Of a stretch of DNA of 64,000 nt, positions 10,690-22,555 are shown piece by piece (the stretch's first letter is position 1; each line of letters opens with the position of its first letter). This DNA is from Aquatica leii. Lineage: Eukaryota; Arthropoda; Insecta; Coleoptera; Lampyridae. Below the pieces are notes generated by a model. That model did not search any database. It had not been told where the DNA came from and saw only the letters and a list, made by a program, of their open reading frames with translations. Made by a program: the position numbers and the translations under genes. The stretch covers positions 59,163,505 through 59,227,504 of the forward strand of contig CM069436.1 in assembly GCA_035610365.1 (NCBI GenBank), in the 5' to 3' direction.

Positions 10690-12600
10690 GTTAGACCTAG
10701 ATCCCAAGAGAGATTTAGGGAGAAAATAGAATTTGGATTAGCAAAAAGAAAAAAAACCGAAAGTTTAGTTTTACGTTCAAGTACAATTAGGTTTCTCAAT
10801 TATACTGCATCGGGTAGTACAGAATCATCTGAATCGATTACTTTGACTCCTTAAGAACATAAAGCCTTGACGGAGACTCCGTTAAACTTAGAAAGTATTC
10901 GAGAGGAACTGAATACCGATAGCGAACGACAGTTGGAATAAAAAATAGAAACAAACTCTAGCCAATCAGAATTTAACACTGAAATTCTAATGTTGCCCTT
11001 GAACAAATTCTCAAAATAAAATTTTGTGTTTTGCATACAGATTATTTAGCAATTCATAAACTCTGATGGCACAGGGAGCGTGCTGTAACTGAAAAAACTT
11101 CGGTAGTATTTTACTTAGACATAGTACCAAAGAACATACGACCTTTATATTTTCCAATGAACAACAATAAAGAACGGAGTAAAGCACGAAAAAACAATAG
11201 ACCAAGAAAACGAAAAGCGTATTTGTAAATCTCAAAAACATTGACTCAATATGTTTGAGAGATTAATTGATATTGAAACGTTCAGTTTCGAGAGCATTCA
11301 CAAAGGTACTATCTACGTCTAGAACGTTCACGAAAGAATATAGAATGTTCTCGGCAGATGGCCAAATTATATAAAAGCGACGCAAATGAATCATAGGGAG
11401 TTATTCCAACAATTCGAAAAGAATCTTTCAGAACAAGCGACAACACTAAAAATTCTAGTAACTTCATAAACTGAACTGATATCAAAATATAATTCTACGC
11501 TACAGAACACATGAGACGCATTAGTGACAAACAAATTGTACACCATTGTCTAAGTTACAACATTCAAAATAAATTCATCACATTGATGTCAAAAACACTT
11601 ACCAATGAAATAATTTGGGTAAAAACGCAAAATCTTATTCTTTCTTGCTCAACTGTACTAGAGACTGTAGTAGGCTTAAACAAATGTCAGTTATCTTAAG
11701 ATTTTGTAATATTGGATTTCTTGCTCTCACTGAGACGACTGGAGAATATTTACCTAACGCAATATTAAGAACTATAAAAAAATGACTTAAATATTTAAAA
11801 CTGTAGTGGCAAAAGATACGACAATGGAGTAAATATGGTGGGCGTTAATCAAATATTAAATATTAATCCCAGAGCATTTTTTATACGTTGCAGTTGTTAT
11901 AGCTGGAATCTGCTATTAGTAGACGCAGCTAATTTTTCTGTGGCAACAAAAACGTTTTTTTAGTTTTGTTCAGAAAATTTATTTGTTATTTTGCTATTGT
12001 TGAATGCATTGAAAGTTTAAAAAATCAAACAGCCAGACACACTCAGTGATTGTGATTCGTTTTTACACGAAATGCGAAGTTTAGAATTTATCATGTCACC
12101 ACATGTATGGTACGAGATATTATCGCTTATCAATATCATAAGTAAATAATGACAAACTGTACAAGTAGATTTAAGCATTGCTCTTGGAACATTTGCGTAT
12201 ATTTTGTGACTGGATCAAAGAATATCGACAAACTGAATTCAAAAAAGGCTTGTCTGAGGTTTATTAATTTATCGAATCATGATCTAGCAAAAGAAATAAA
12301 AAGGTAACTAAGAAGAAAAAGATTTGATTACGAAGGCGCCGATCAACGAGACAATTCTTTAAAAACCGATATGAAACAGAATTTTTTAACACCGTGACTG
12401 ATTCTATAATAAACAATATGGATACAAGATTTAAAAAGTAAAAAATTCAAAATATTTAAAAAACTGTCTCAAATAGTCCTATTCACAACGCAGTTAGTGG
12501 TGTTACAAAGAAGTGTTGCTAGGAATTGACAAAATTTTGAAAATTTACTTTGAATGTTTAATTATTAATTAGGCAATTAAATCTTATAATGTATTCTATC
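10690..12600 (+). pseudogene. hAT transposase (ZMYM1-like) pseudogene, central part
   Basis: Fragments in several frames follow the order of a ZMYM1-like hAT transposase. MRRISDKQIVHHCLSYNIQN and ITLMSKTLTNEIIW are at 11511-11640. YDNGVNMVGVNQ and ILNINPRAFFIRCSCYSWN at about 11815-11910 correspond to the RNase H-like core, in which the family normally has a histidine-containing CSCHSWNL string. SLEFIMSPHVWYEILSLINI is at about 12070-12140. WIKEYRQTEFKKGLSEVY is at about 12210-12270. FFNTVTDSIINNMDTRFKK is at about 12380-12440. Stops and frameshifts are numerous and the dimerisation domain is missing. The N-terminal limit is uncertain; only weak similarity is seen between 10690 and 11400. Confidence 0.7.
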
Positions 12601-13940
12601 AATTGTACTTTCTTGTTTTTGGTTTGTCAAATGATCCATGATTCCTCAAATTTTGATTCAATCTCATAAAAATGAATTTATGAGGTTGTCTTCTGTCTAG
12701 GTAACAATCAAAATATAATTCGGTTGCAGCGTCCGAATGGTCATTACTTTGATTAAAGCGTTATATCATATCGTATTTTTCATAACTTTGAAAACTTATT
12801 GCACTTTATACCAACTAACTTTCAATACTAAATGATTTAATTTGTTCACATTTTGACGCCTACTATGAGAAAACTACAACAAAATACGTGTTTGTTAAAA
12901 TATATCAATTTTTTGATGAAATGAGTAAGATATGAAATCATAGACCCTGTTATATCTCATTCAAAAGAGAAAAACAAGTGATTTTAACTGTCTAAGAGGC
13001 TACTATGATTCATATTCGCTCAATTTGGTTTTCATCATTGAGTTTCTCTCGAAAAAAGAGACTGAGAATACACGGTCCATTTTCTCGTATCTATTATAGT
13101 TACCGAGTTTCCCTATCAAAACATCCCCGTACTAAGTGGTTTTGTTTAAGTGCTTAAAATTTTTTTGTCGATCAAAAACCAAACTCTACTACAATCTTGA
13201 GTAATTTTCTAGAAAAACGTTTAATCAATCTAGATTGATATTTTGAAGATATGGAAGTTCTAGTTATATTTTTTTAATGTCCTCAAAAACGTCATTATGT
13301 TTTATTCTAATTAAATTGCACTTATTACAATATATATTAATGCCAAATACTAATCACCTTCCATCCTTTATTTAATGTTCGCCAAAACTAAAATATAAAT
13401 TACAATAACGATTAGCAGGTAATCAAAATTCGTTAAATCTAATTATATCAAACGAGTTTCTCTTAATTTTTATTACCTATGAATAAAAACAAGTAAGTAC
13501 GTCGTACACTACGTCACATGCACAAAAATCAATTAGTAAGTATTGAAAACAAAATGATTTGTAACTAGTATTTCAGTAATGCCTAACCGATTAAAATAAA
13601 TCATGGCATATGACTAATGACTTTTGCTAATGAAAATATGCAACATTAGTTGTGATTAAATATAAATTAATCATGTTTAGTATTAGTCATAACTCATGTT
13701 TACTCAATTTTTGCAACAGAATTATTAAAAATTGATTAAAATTCAATTTAGTGCTAGCTGAGTGATCGTTTCGTGTAGAAACAAATAATTAATTAGAGGA
13801 ATATATATTTTTAGTGCAATAATGTATTTAAAACGTATTTAAAAATAGTGAACCTTTAAATCAAAATAGCAAAAGCTATAAAAGATATATAAAAAATAAC
13901 TGCATAAACAAAAAGCTAAACGCAAACAATTTTAAATATT
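12601..13940. other. AT-rich sequence, no gene seen
   Basis: No coding blocks, tandem repeats or transposon ends recognised. Confidence 0.45.
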
Positions 13941-14140
13941 TTTTTCGGCTACTAGTTCTATAGGCTTTCATTATTACGTATAATAGTAGATTGTGAAGTA
14001 TCACTTTTTTAAGTGCAGATAAATAATATGTCATTATTAACCACTGGTTAATAATAAACATATTTACATTTTCTGATATTTTTATAACAGTTTTAAAGAA
14101 AAAAGTTTAAAAAACTATCTGCCAGAGGTAATAGTTATTT

Positions 14141-14265
14141 AACCAACAAGGTTGGTAATGAAGGCAATTAATAATCGAGACATTTTCACGCGCGAGCGAG
14201 CGCAGCGAGCGAGAGCGTTAATGTTGTCGAGATTATTAATTGCATATTATCAAACAAGTTGGTTT
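14141..14265. repeat. Short palindromic element with GAGCGAGCG centre
   Basis: Imperfect inverted arms at 14141-14180 and 14228-14265 share AACCAAC outer ends and CAATTAATAATC inner ends. The 50-bp centre is strikingly GC-rich (CGCGCGAGCGAGCGCAGCGA). The layout, AT-rich arms around a CpG-rich loop, resembles the palindromes at 626-760 and 1326-1460, but the sequence differs. It is likely a small foldback element inserted in copy 3. Confidence 0.55.
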
Positions 14266-14270
14266 TTAAG

Positions 14271-16036
14271 TTTTTCCGTCGATCGTATCTTATTAATTTT
14301 TTGCATTTACTTATAATTTTATAATTTTATCTACTGTACAATTGTTTTATTTTTGTATCAACGGTAGTGGGATTTTTAAGTAATGGGAATGCTGTATAAC
14401 CTCAACGCGTCAATTAAATTTTAATCGGATTGATTATAATTAGTTTTCAAAATATCAATAATTGCAAAATTTTTTTAGTTTTATGTGATTAACAGTATGT
14501 TAGAAAATCGAAGAAAATTACATCTCGAAACATTAAAAAGTTTTCTTTATCAGCCGAAAGATAATCGTGGGATTGTTTTCTTTGTACACAGAAGCTGCAC
14601 TTGATGTAAAAAGCAAATCAAAATTATTTATAAAGCAAATAGTGTTTATACGTTTGAAAATGGTTCATAAATGACGAATATTGTTATTAGGAATAAAACC
14701 AGGAAACATTAAAAATCTACGGTAAAAACAATGGTAATTTTAATACATATTTACTTCTGTAGATAAGAAAGTTTTAACAATAAACATTTTAGTTTGGAAA
14801 ATGTAAGTGAATGTTAATTACAACGGTGAACCAGATGTCATAAACAAATTCTTACGACAGATTGGGTTTGAGTACAAAAAATGCCACGAATTATAGTTTA
14901 GTGTTGTCGCTACTGAATGATGGTTTTAGAGAGAAGAAACTAGTTCACCTACTTATAAATTAAATATATATTTTCTATATTGATTGTTGTGTTACTTTTG
15001 TTTATAATAATATTTACGTAATGGCAATTTAAAGAAAAAAATCTGGTATGTACACACGAGAAATTTATAATCGTTTGTTCGTATTATAGATTTGTCATAT
15101 TAACCATAACATAATGTGCCACATTGTAGTTTTTAAATGAACAGCATGCAAAAAGCTGAATTTTAGTAACACAATTGTTTAGTAAATCTTTTTAGTTTAT
15201 GATTTACTATAAAAATGCTGTTCACTAACTTATCGATACAATTTGAATCTGATAAAAGTTCATTTGTAGTTTAGCAAAGCATAGTGAGCAATGTTTTACA
15301 AATTAGTGCAAATGGCAGAGAAGTAGTTGCTTAGATGAAGAAGGTAATCTCGAAGAAAGTAACGATAACTCAATGATCTTTGTCTTATTTTTATAAATAC
15401 GTAATGTTTTCGGTATGTATGCAAAAGAAGTACACGAGTATCACTACAACACAGTTATAATAAGTATTGGTTTATACAAAATATACGTTGTTATTTATGT
15501 AATAAACTAAAATCTATTTATGATTATTTTTATATACCATTTCATATAACATACAAACATCACAACTTTGATATCAAAAAGGCTCCGCAAAAGTAACGGA
15601 AAATCATCGATAAAAACCAATTGACAATTTGTGTGCTCATAAAATAGTCAGATGATGTAGACCACAATTATTGTTAAGGATTTTATTTATCAGCTTCTTT
15701 TAGCATCTTGGTAACTCCAAAGTATATCATTTTGTTTTCATTTTAGTGATCAGGTTACTTAACCTACAATTATTGGAAATGTTTACTTATAATAATGCAC
15801 GGGTGAATTTTTTAATTTATTTTTTGTTTAAAAACGCTTACTAATACAATATACGTAACCTCATAAAAATCTTAATTTTTTTCTACGATTTTATTGGTTA
15901 GAAAAAATAGAGCGTTAATAGAAATTCGTTGATTTCATTGGTTTAAAAGTAGTGCGGTAATAGGGGCTATTACCGCACTACTTTTGATACATTATTATAC
16001 GTTAATACAAGTATTAATAAGCGATCGACGGAAAAA
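14271..16036. mobile_element. Unclassified 1.77-kb element with 15-bp perfect TIRs
   Basis: Bounded by TTTTTCCGTCGATCG at 14271-14285 and its exact reverse complement at 16022-16036. It sits inside family A copy 3. The interior has no usable open frame or recognised transposase, so it is a non-autonomous or decayed DNA element. Near its right end, 15945-15985 forms a perfect hairpin. The target-site duplication is unclear because the boundary with the palindrome at 14141-14265 is blurred. Confidence 0.5.
15945..15985. repeat. Perfect 19-bp stem hairpin
   Basis: AAAAGTAGTGCGGTAATAG at 15945-15963 is followed by GGG and then by its exact reverse complement at 15967-15985. A perfect 19/19 stem with a 3-nt loop is far beyond chance in this base composition. 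It may be a subterminal transposase binding dyad of the element it sits in. Confidence 0.7.
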
Positions 16037-16396
16037 GATTTTATTTAATGCTATTTTAAGATTTTAATTTTTTTATTAAACAAATTAATTTGATATTAAA
16101 AATGTAAGTTATTTCGCACTCAACTAAATGTGAATATGAATTAAATATATTTTAGATATAATCAATGCATAAAATAATGTTTATAAAAAATTTTTGTAAC
16201 TATAACCAAAAAAATTTACATTATGTATTTATTTTGTGTTATAAATTATAATTAAGAATTACGTAAAAATTAATTCTATTACACTAATGACAACTGTCAC
16301 AATCACTGACTTGATTGTTAATGTGAAATTAATATCCTAAATTTTAAATTTGATTTAGTAGCAGGTAAAAAGGTTTTAATAATTCTAGTAGTGGAA

Positions 16397-17260
16397 ACAA
16401 TTGTATATAGACCACGGTTGAGAAGTTGATTATAACCTGTGCAACTCATATTAAACGTATGTTCAGCCATTTTCTTTACCACGTTGACCGATTTTGATGA
16501 TTCTTCCTTTATTAGAAACAGGATACTTTAGGAGCGATCTCATATAAATCTGGTCAATTTCTGATAATCGCATCCATAAGAAAATGATCAAAGTCTCAAT
16601 TTTTAATCGACATTCTTGAACGCTGTGCGTTTTAAAGGTTTTCAGTGACTATAACCACTAAAAAAAAATTATTTATTTACACGATGAAATTAGTTGACCG
16701 TTATTGTCCCGGGGACTTCAATTCCTCACAATTCTACTTTTTTAACAAAAAAGTCTTAATAAACATGAGTCCGCAAATTATCAGTTTCAGAGATATTGAA
16801 TGTTATTCTTTTTTTGTCTATTTTTAAAATTAGAAAAACTTGCATTTTCTTATCATAGTTGCCTGATGTTTTGTGAAATAAATATTTGACTTTTGTTGCC
16901 AGTGCACAAGTTTTCGTTCGCTATTTGGGTTCGGAAGTAAATATAGATGATGTTGTAATAAAGTCATCATGGCGGTTATGATATTATCTCTCTGCAATCC
17001 ACTTCGACAAAATGTAAACTATAAATTTTTATTTGAGCGTCCTTTTGTCTTTTCTTTTCGATTTTTATTATTACAGTCCGTTTCAATTTTAACTGTTTAT
17101 TTTTGTGTATTTTATAGTCAAAAACATTGTGGAACACGGTCATGTTTACTTTTAGGCTGTTTTTGATCCACAAGTAAAATGTAATACGCTCTTTTACTAC
17201 TATTTCTAATATATTTTTAAGGTTAAAATTATATCCGCAAAAATTTACCCCGACGATAGT
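16397..17260. other. No gene identified
   Basis: Apart from the residual palindrome arm near 16420-16445, no family or exon was recognised. Two overlapping open frames at 16969-17173, one on each strand, have composition typical of chance frames. Confidence 0.4.
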
Positions 17261-17695
17261 AACTTAAACTTTTGCCGCTTGGTGCGCTGCGGTTTCTTCC
17301 TAATCCGAAAAACTGTTTACTCTAATGCAGAATTAGCCGACATGCGCTGCTTTCCTAAATTTTACAACGTAAAACAAACACAATGCGCTATCTTTTGGAT
17401 GACACTTCTTTAAACCAAAACCAACAAATGTGGTTTCACCATAATGGTGCACCAGCTCATTTTTTGATTACCGTTAGAGAACATTTACCAACTTTTTTTA
17501 CGTTTCTTTGGGGATATTTAAAAACATTAAATCGAGCCTTGAAAAGCTACAGATACGAATTAATAAAAAATGCCAACAAATCCAAGCTAATGAAAGGGTT
17601 TTAGAAAAAGTTTGAATATCTTTCATACTAAGAAGTTATGCCTGCTTGAAATGGAAGGAGAGCACCTCGGACATCTTATGTAAGTTTTTTGTTTT
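17261..17695 (+). pseudogene. mariner-superfamily transposase C-terminal fragment
   Basis: The + strand at 17383-17604 reads NQQMWFHHNGAPAHF, then FFTFLWGYLKTLN. These match the second catalytic block (usually FQQDGAPAHF) and the FLWGYLK block of insect mariner-type transposases. The catalytic Asp is replaced by Asn (HHNGAPAHF). The segment between the two blocks, where the family has its SPDLTPLDFF stretch, is deleted. The C-terminal helix continues in another frame to about 17680 (ACLKWK, where the family has a conserved acidic C-terminus). The N-terminal half is not recognisable. It is dead by substitution, deletion and frameshift. Confidence 0.7.
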
Positions 17696-18690
17696 TCTAG
17701 AAGCTTTTTTTGTTTGTAATAATAAATAAGTAATGCAAATAGATGTAGTTTCTTAAATACTTTACAATTTTGTCCAAACAGTACTAAAACTTGGTTATCA
17801 TGGTGAAGACTTTGTTTTACAAGTATTGACATTTTTGTTACAAACTAATAACTAAATTGGTTTTGGTTAACAGTTTAAAAAACTATAATACTTGCCACGT
17901 CCTCATATCTATTTACGTAAGTTCTATATAGAAAAAGATGCTCGAGTTGCACTAGTCCCAAAAGATTGGAAAGCGTAAAACAAAAATACAAATGTGATTA
18001 CAAAAATCAATTTTTTTTATTGTTATTATTAAGTATAACAATTTTTACTACATGTTGAGAATAGTACATATTTAATATTTTTTTAGAGTTTTAGTTGATA
18101 CTAAACTTGTATTATTGATTTTTTGTGTAACGCTTTCTCTGGTTCACATATAGAATAAATTGAACTAAAACGAAGTCGAAGAGTAACAATTTATTGCGCT
18201 AAATATGTGTTAATTGTAATAAAAAGCATTTGAAAAGTGTTTGTCTTTTTATACTTTTATCGATTATTAATAAAAAACGTTATTAGGATGTTTACAATGC
18301 GTAGACGCAACAAATGTGTCAGAAGAAGGATGTTAGATTTTTTTCCGTTTTTGCGGCAAGCTTATGTTACTTTCTTATCGGCCAATAAAAGCTTTGTATC
18401 GATCGGTTTTAGTGCTGTACTTTAAACTAACGTATGTTTTTCTACTGCTTAGCATTGTATTTGCCTCACATAAACCCAATCCAAATAAGCACTCGGCAAA
18501 AGGTTTTAATTTAGTTTTAGTTTTTATTTCAGTTTCGTAAGGTTTTCTAAAAGTGTACCAATGAGGTTCCACATAATGAACTTGTAGAATTTTAGGAAAC
18601 ATATCATTGTTTGTTATTTAATAACAAATCATTTTTTTAAAGTCAAACTGATAGTATTTCCTTCATTATTTCAGAATACGTAAATATGTA
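17696..18690. other. AT-rich sequence, no gene seen
   Basis: Short open frames on both strands (18237-18425 +, 18375-18602 -) lack recognisable domains. No repeats noted. Confidence 0.4.
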
Positions 18691-19490
18691 AAATATTGCT
18701 AGTGGTGCAAAGACGTCCTATAATCGGCCGTTAGGTTAGAAGTGGTAAGGACGGCAGTTGGCGTTTTCAAATACGTGAACTCAAACAAGAAAGTGAAACA
18801 AACAGACTGTCTATCTGTTTACAAAACTAATAGAGGAAAAACAGGAAAGAACGTTCGGCTTATAAATCAACAATATAAAAAAAATTAACCAAAAAAATGT
18901 TGCCAAACTTTACAATCTACCACCGTCAAGAAAAAAGCATGACTGGAAAAAATAGGTAAATGCGTTTATGAAGAGATACGCTCTCTTATCATGCGTTAAC
19001 AAGAAGCTACGTCTATCAAAAGAACTTGAGGGTTTAGTTGCAAAAGTGGGGAATTTTTTTTGGCGTTTTCGAAAGATTAGTGGCTAAATACAAGAAAAAT
19101 GGGACAGTATATTTAATGTGAATGAATCCAGATTCACTACAGTTCAAACTATGCTCCAAAAAATACTCTTAAAAGAAAACATTAAGTTGAGATAGCAAGT
19201 ATTAAGGAGTGACAAGGCTATTGTGTGCTGTGTCAGTGCAGCTGGCTTGTACATTCTTTTAATGTTGTTTGGTAAAAGAAAAGGCCATGCTTCGGAACTG
19301 GATTATTAATGACCGTAAGTGACACCGGGTACATAAGTCTGAACTGATGGCTATCACACTTCCAATGCACATCCGACCAAGTGTAGATAACCTCGTGCTC
19401 ATGGTATTATTGTCGTGATCACGGTATTCGGGTTCAACAAATGTGAGCCAGACTTTCAGACACTAAATAATGTCTAAATTAGTGTGTGTA
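18691..19490 (+). pseudogene. pogo/Jerky-type transposase pseudogene (CENP-B/DDE_1)
   Basis: At 18980-19300 the frames follow the DDE_1 transposase order of Jerky/pogo proteins. QEATSIKRT fits the conserved RKPEATS region. IFNVNESRFTTVQ sits at about 19110-19145, where the family has a VDET-type motif with the first catalytic Asp. Next come CCVSAAGLYI and FGKRKGHAS (family: SAxGxxxPPMxIFxRKR). The catalytic Asp is replaced by Asn (NVNES), and frames shift at least twice. The N-terminal DNA-binding part is only hinted at between 18691 and 18980. The later catalytic residues are not seen. Confidence 0.65.
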
Positions 19491-20519
19491 GAAAAATACC
19501 TAACTGTGATTTTACACTCGCAGTTAAGCAAACGCATAACGCATTTATTTTTATTTATTAAACGATATTGATTCTTGGATTAGTTATGAACCACGTACTA
19601 TCGTAACAAAATAACTCAGAAAAAGAGAAAACCATGCTTTAAAAAAATAGATCAAGTCTATAATTTAATAAAATATAATAATCATAAAATATTAATGAGG
19701 GAATAAAATAATTTATAAAATCTAGCGCTAATTAAAAACAAAATAACAATGCATAGGTTTAATTTTATTCCATAAGAAAAAACTTAGGGATTTCTTAATT
19801 CTTAATTTTTTATACATATATTAAGAAAAATAATTAATGATAATGAAAGCTATCAAAATAAAAAACATCTAAGTAAGAGCATTGCTTTTGCAACAGAGTA
19901 AAGGGGCTATAAAAATATCTAAAAACAACTAAGTCATAAGAACAATAAAACGGATCAGTGCCTCAAAGCTCACACTGACAGTGAGATTGTGCAGGTGTGC
20001 TATACGAGTATATTGTGCCGCCACAAAAATGAATTATATAACTCATCTTTGTGGCAGAACAATAGTATTAGTTAAGGATTTCAAGTTCTTTTCATTTTTT
20101 TGTCACCGTTCCCAACAGTGATCAGTAAAGAACAGTGATTAAATCAACAGCGGTGAAATACCTGGTTTTTTAAGCATTTGGGAACCCACGACATCAAAGC
20201 TCAAACGACATCATGGTCTAAGAAAACTGACTGATTCATGTCAAATTATCACTGGTTATGATGTGGCTTTCCTTGCTCGGCGTTAGCTATGGTAGCGTTG
20301 TAAGTTGTAACCATTGCCATGCCTTCAAGCTCCATCAGTTTGCAGCTGCTGACGGTCTTTCCTAAAAGACTTATTGTTAACAACAGTCCCCTCCTTTTAA
20401 GAAGTCTTAAGTACAGTTTACCGTTTCTCTTGAGATGTGGTATAGTCTCAATATAAAAAAGAACGACAATACAAGATGTAGCACGTCTTAGAAAGACATA
20501 TTAATATCTAACAAAAGAA
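19491..20519. other. No gene identified; short hairpin at 20019-20058
   Basis: The interval lies between the catalytic and C-terminal remnants of a pogo-like element and probably contains its eroded middle or a later insertion. GCCGCCACAAAAATGA and TCATCTTTGTGGCA form an inverted pair around ATTATATAAC at about 20019-20058. No coding family recognised. Confidence 0.4.
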
Positions 20520-20885
20520 GAAGAAACAAAAAAACAAATAAATCAAAGCCAAAGAAAGCCAAAGTGAAAGTGAATTTGAAACAACCGAATTTTCATCGCG
20601 CGGTGAGAATTCCATAGATCTGAGTAGATTTTAAACACTTTGACGAGACCACAGTGGAAAAAATAATTTTATTTTTGTAGCTTTTAAATATCCAAAAGAG
20701 AAGAAACTATATTATGTCGAGAAAATATTGAAAAAGAAGAAAGTCAAAAACAAAGACTATAAAGTAACTTTCTTCAGAAGAGATAGAAAAGCGTGAAATA
20801 GTTTTTTTATCATGCCGTACCAGATATCTCTCTATGGTTTCCAACGATCAGAAAATTTATTTTGATTTCAGTAAATGATTCTCGT
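20520..20885 (+). pseudogene. C-terminal Tudor-like tail of a pogo/Jerky-type transposase (remnant)
   Basis: The + strand reads ESQSESEFETTEFSSRGENS followed at about 20675-20810 by FVAFKYPKEKKLYYVEKIL and KDYKVTFFRRDRKA, with small interruptions. This order (acidic serine stretch, then a beta-rich F-V-x-F ... Y-V-x-x-I ... V-x-F-x-R-R module) is typical of the C-terminus of some insect Jerky/pogo transposase proteins. It is on the same strand as, and downstream of, the catalytic fragment at 18691-19490, so the two probably belong to one decayed element about 2.2 kb long. The link is an inference from order and strand. Confidence 0.45.
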
Positions 20886-22020
20886 AGTATGAAGACAAAG
20901 CGCCAGAAAGGTTATTTATTTTTTAGCGTAAGCAATAAACTGTTTTGAATTAATATTTTTTATATATATATTGAAACAGCTTATTACTTTAAGAAAAGAA
21001 TTTTATTTAAAACAGTTTTATTTGGTACAAATTTAAACACTAGGCTTTAGTAACTAGAGGTACAATTTTGAGCAACACCAGTCTTCTAATTTGTACCATT
21101 TGTAATCAGTGGAAAAACCTACAATAAATTAACTAAATTTGGTATGAACCCATCATGACTGTGGTCGTGATTCGCAAATTCTAAAAGAAGTTACTGATGA
21201 AACGAAAAACCTTATAATCTTATCCGCTATTTTGCAATAAATTTATCAAAAGTTGTAGAAATTAGAAAAAACTTCCTCTACAACTTTAGATATAAGAAAA
21301 TATCTAACAAACTTTTTAAACTCAGTTATATTTGTATATCCCGACAATAATGAATTTTCATAATTTCAATTGAAAAATATTGTTCCTAAAGGAATGAAAA
21401 CAAGTAAAGAATTCTATACAGTAAGCCAAAATTCCTGTGTAATCTCCTCATAGTAAGTTTCGTTAATCTTTTAGTGACAAAGGGATGAAGCTTCTTTTGC
21501 TAAGAAAATAACATAGCAGGTAGAACTAAAATTCGTGATGTATCGTTGTCGGTTTTAGAACAAAAATACAAATTAAAAGAAAACAGTAAGTAGTAGTGCG
21601 TATTAAAATTTAAAAACGAAATAAATAGAACGTGGACCTCCAGGCACGCACACGTGTACACAACTATAAAAAAAGACAACAAAAACCAAAATTAAAAATG
21701 TTAGAAATTAGTGATTGTTCGTTTTAACTAAGATAACATTTCGACGGCCTTGGAATTACGGAAGAAAAAGCGTAGCTGCTGCTTTTTGTATACTAATATA
21801 ATAAAATTCTAATTGAGATTTATGATGGTGTGCTGTTTGTTTAGTATCGTTTAAAGATAATAACACCATACTGCATTGGGGCTATTTATTTAATTACAGT
21901 AAATACAACCGTAAGTGTTTTTTTATGTTGCCCGTAACTAATATATTTCCAGTACAACAAGAATGGTTTTAATTACAAAAAAATAATATAATTATTGAAT
22001 GTAATTGTTAGTAAAATCAG
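20886..22020. other. AT-rich sequence, no gene seen
   Basis: No coding blocks. Near 20938-21030 an AAACTG-like string recurs around a TATATATATA run, suggesting a weak dyad. Confidence 0.4.
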
Positions 22021-22555
22021 CTGTTGTGATTGAGCGCTCGCGTTCGTCCGGAGGTTCTCGGCTCGGAATAGCTATATATATTTGTAACACGGTCGAATAC
22101 TGCATTCCTCCCAGTATCTACACAAGTAATCTGAGTTAAAGTCATGTTTTGTAACAATCTCAAATTTTAGACGTTATTTTATAAAAATTTTTATGAATCA
22201 CTCAAAAATACACGTTAAATTTAAGAAATTACTTGTTTTTGTGTGGATCTTTAAAGTGAACTAATTAGTTTAATTTTAACTTTCACCTATTGTCTCTTAA
22301 CAAAGCATTAAGTGAAATTGTTGCTATGTGATTAAATTCATTAATTAAATGTAATTTTTGAGTTCGTTATTTTTTCAAATTTAGTGCCAGTTTTAAAGTT
22401 GAAAAAGAAGTATTAACAATTGGGTGTAATAGTCTGTATTGTGCTCCTGCGATACCCTGGAATCAATAAGGGGACAGAACGTTGCTGCCATTCATTCGAC
22501 TACTACATCGCCGAGAACTGGCAACGTAGCTTATCGTACACATCGTAAGTAAAAC
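22021..22555 (+). promoter_or_regulatory. Candidate promoter and non-coding first exon
   Basis: A CpG-containing patch (22030-22065, with GCGCTCGCGTTCGTCCGGAG) lies just before CTATATATATTT at about 22071-22082, which can act as a TATA box. Further on, 22440-22545 is less AT-rich than its surroundings and ends in ATC|GTAAGTAAA, a good splice donor near 22545. No coding frame is apparent, so if transcribed it would be a 5' untranslated exon. The nearest host gene downstream on the same strand is the IP6K gene 20 kb away. The call rests on sequence signals only. Confidence 0.3.

Larger units (their letters stand above)
13941..16396. mobile_element. TIR element, family A, copy 3, split by insertions
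   Basis: The left part, 13941-14121, matches the start of the elements at 61 and 761 (TACTAGTT, CATTATTACGTATAATAGTA, then the stretch up to AAAGAAAAAAGTTT). The right part, about 16036-16396, matches their end (ATTTTATTTAATGCTA through AATTCTAGTAGTGGAAA). About 1.9 kb of foreign DNA separates them. The right flank (ACGGTTGAGAAGTTGATTAT) keeps the first arm of the palindrome seen after copies 1 and 2, and then similarity stops. This copy is more diverged than the other two. Confidence 0.65.

Noticed and set aside
10157..11241. Gag-like retroelement ORF
   Set aside because: First suspected from basic and Ser-rich patches, but the downstream order of motifs fits a ZMYM1-like hAT, and no reverse transcriptase or LTRs are present.
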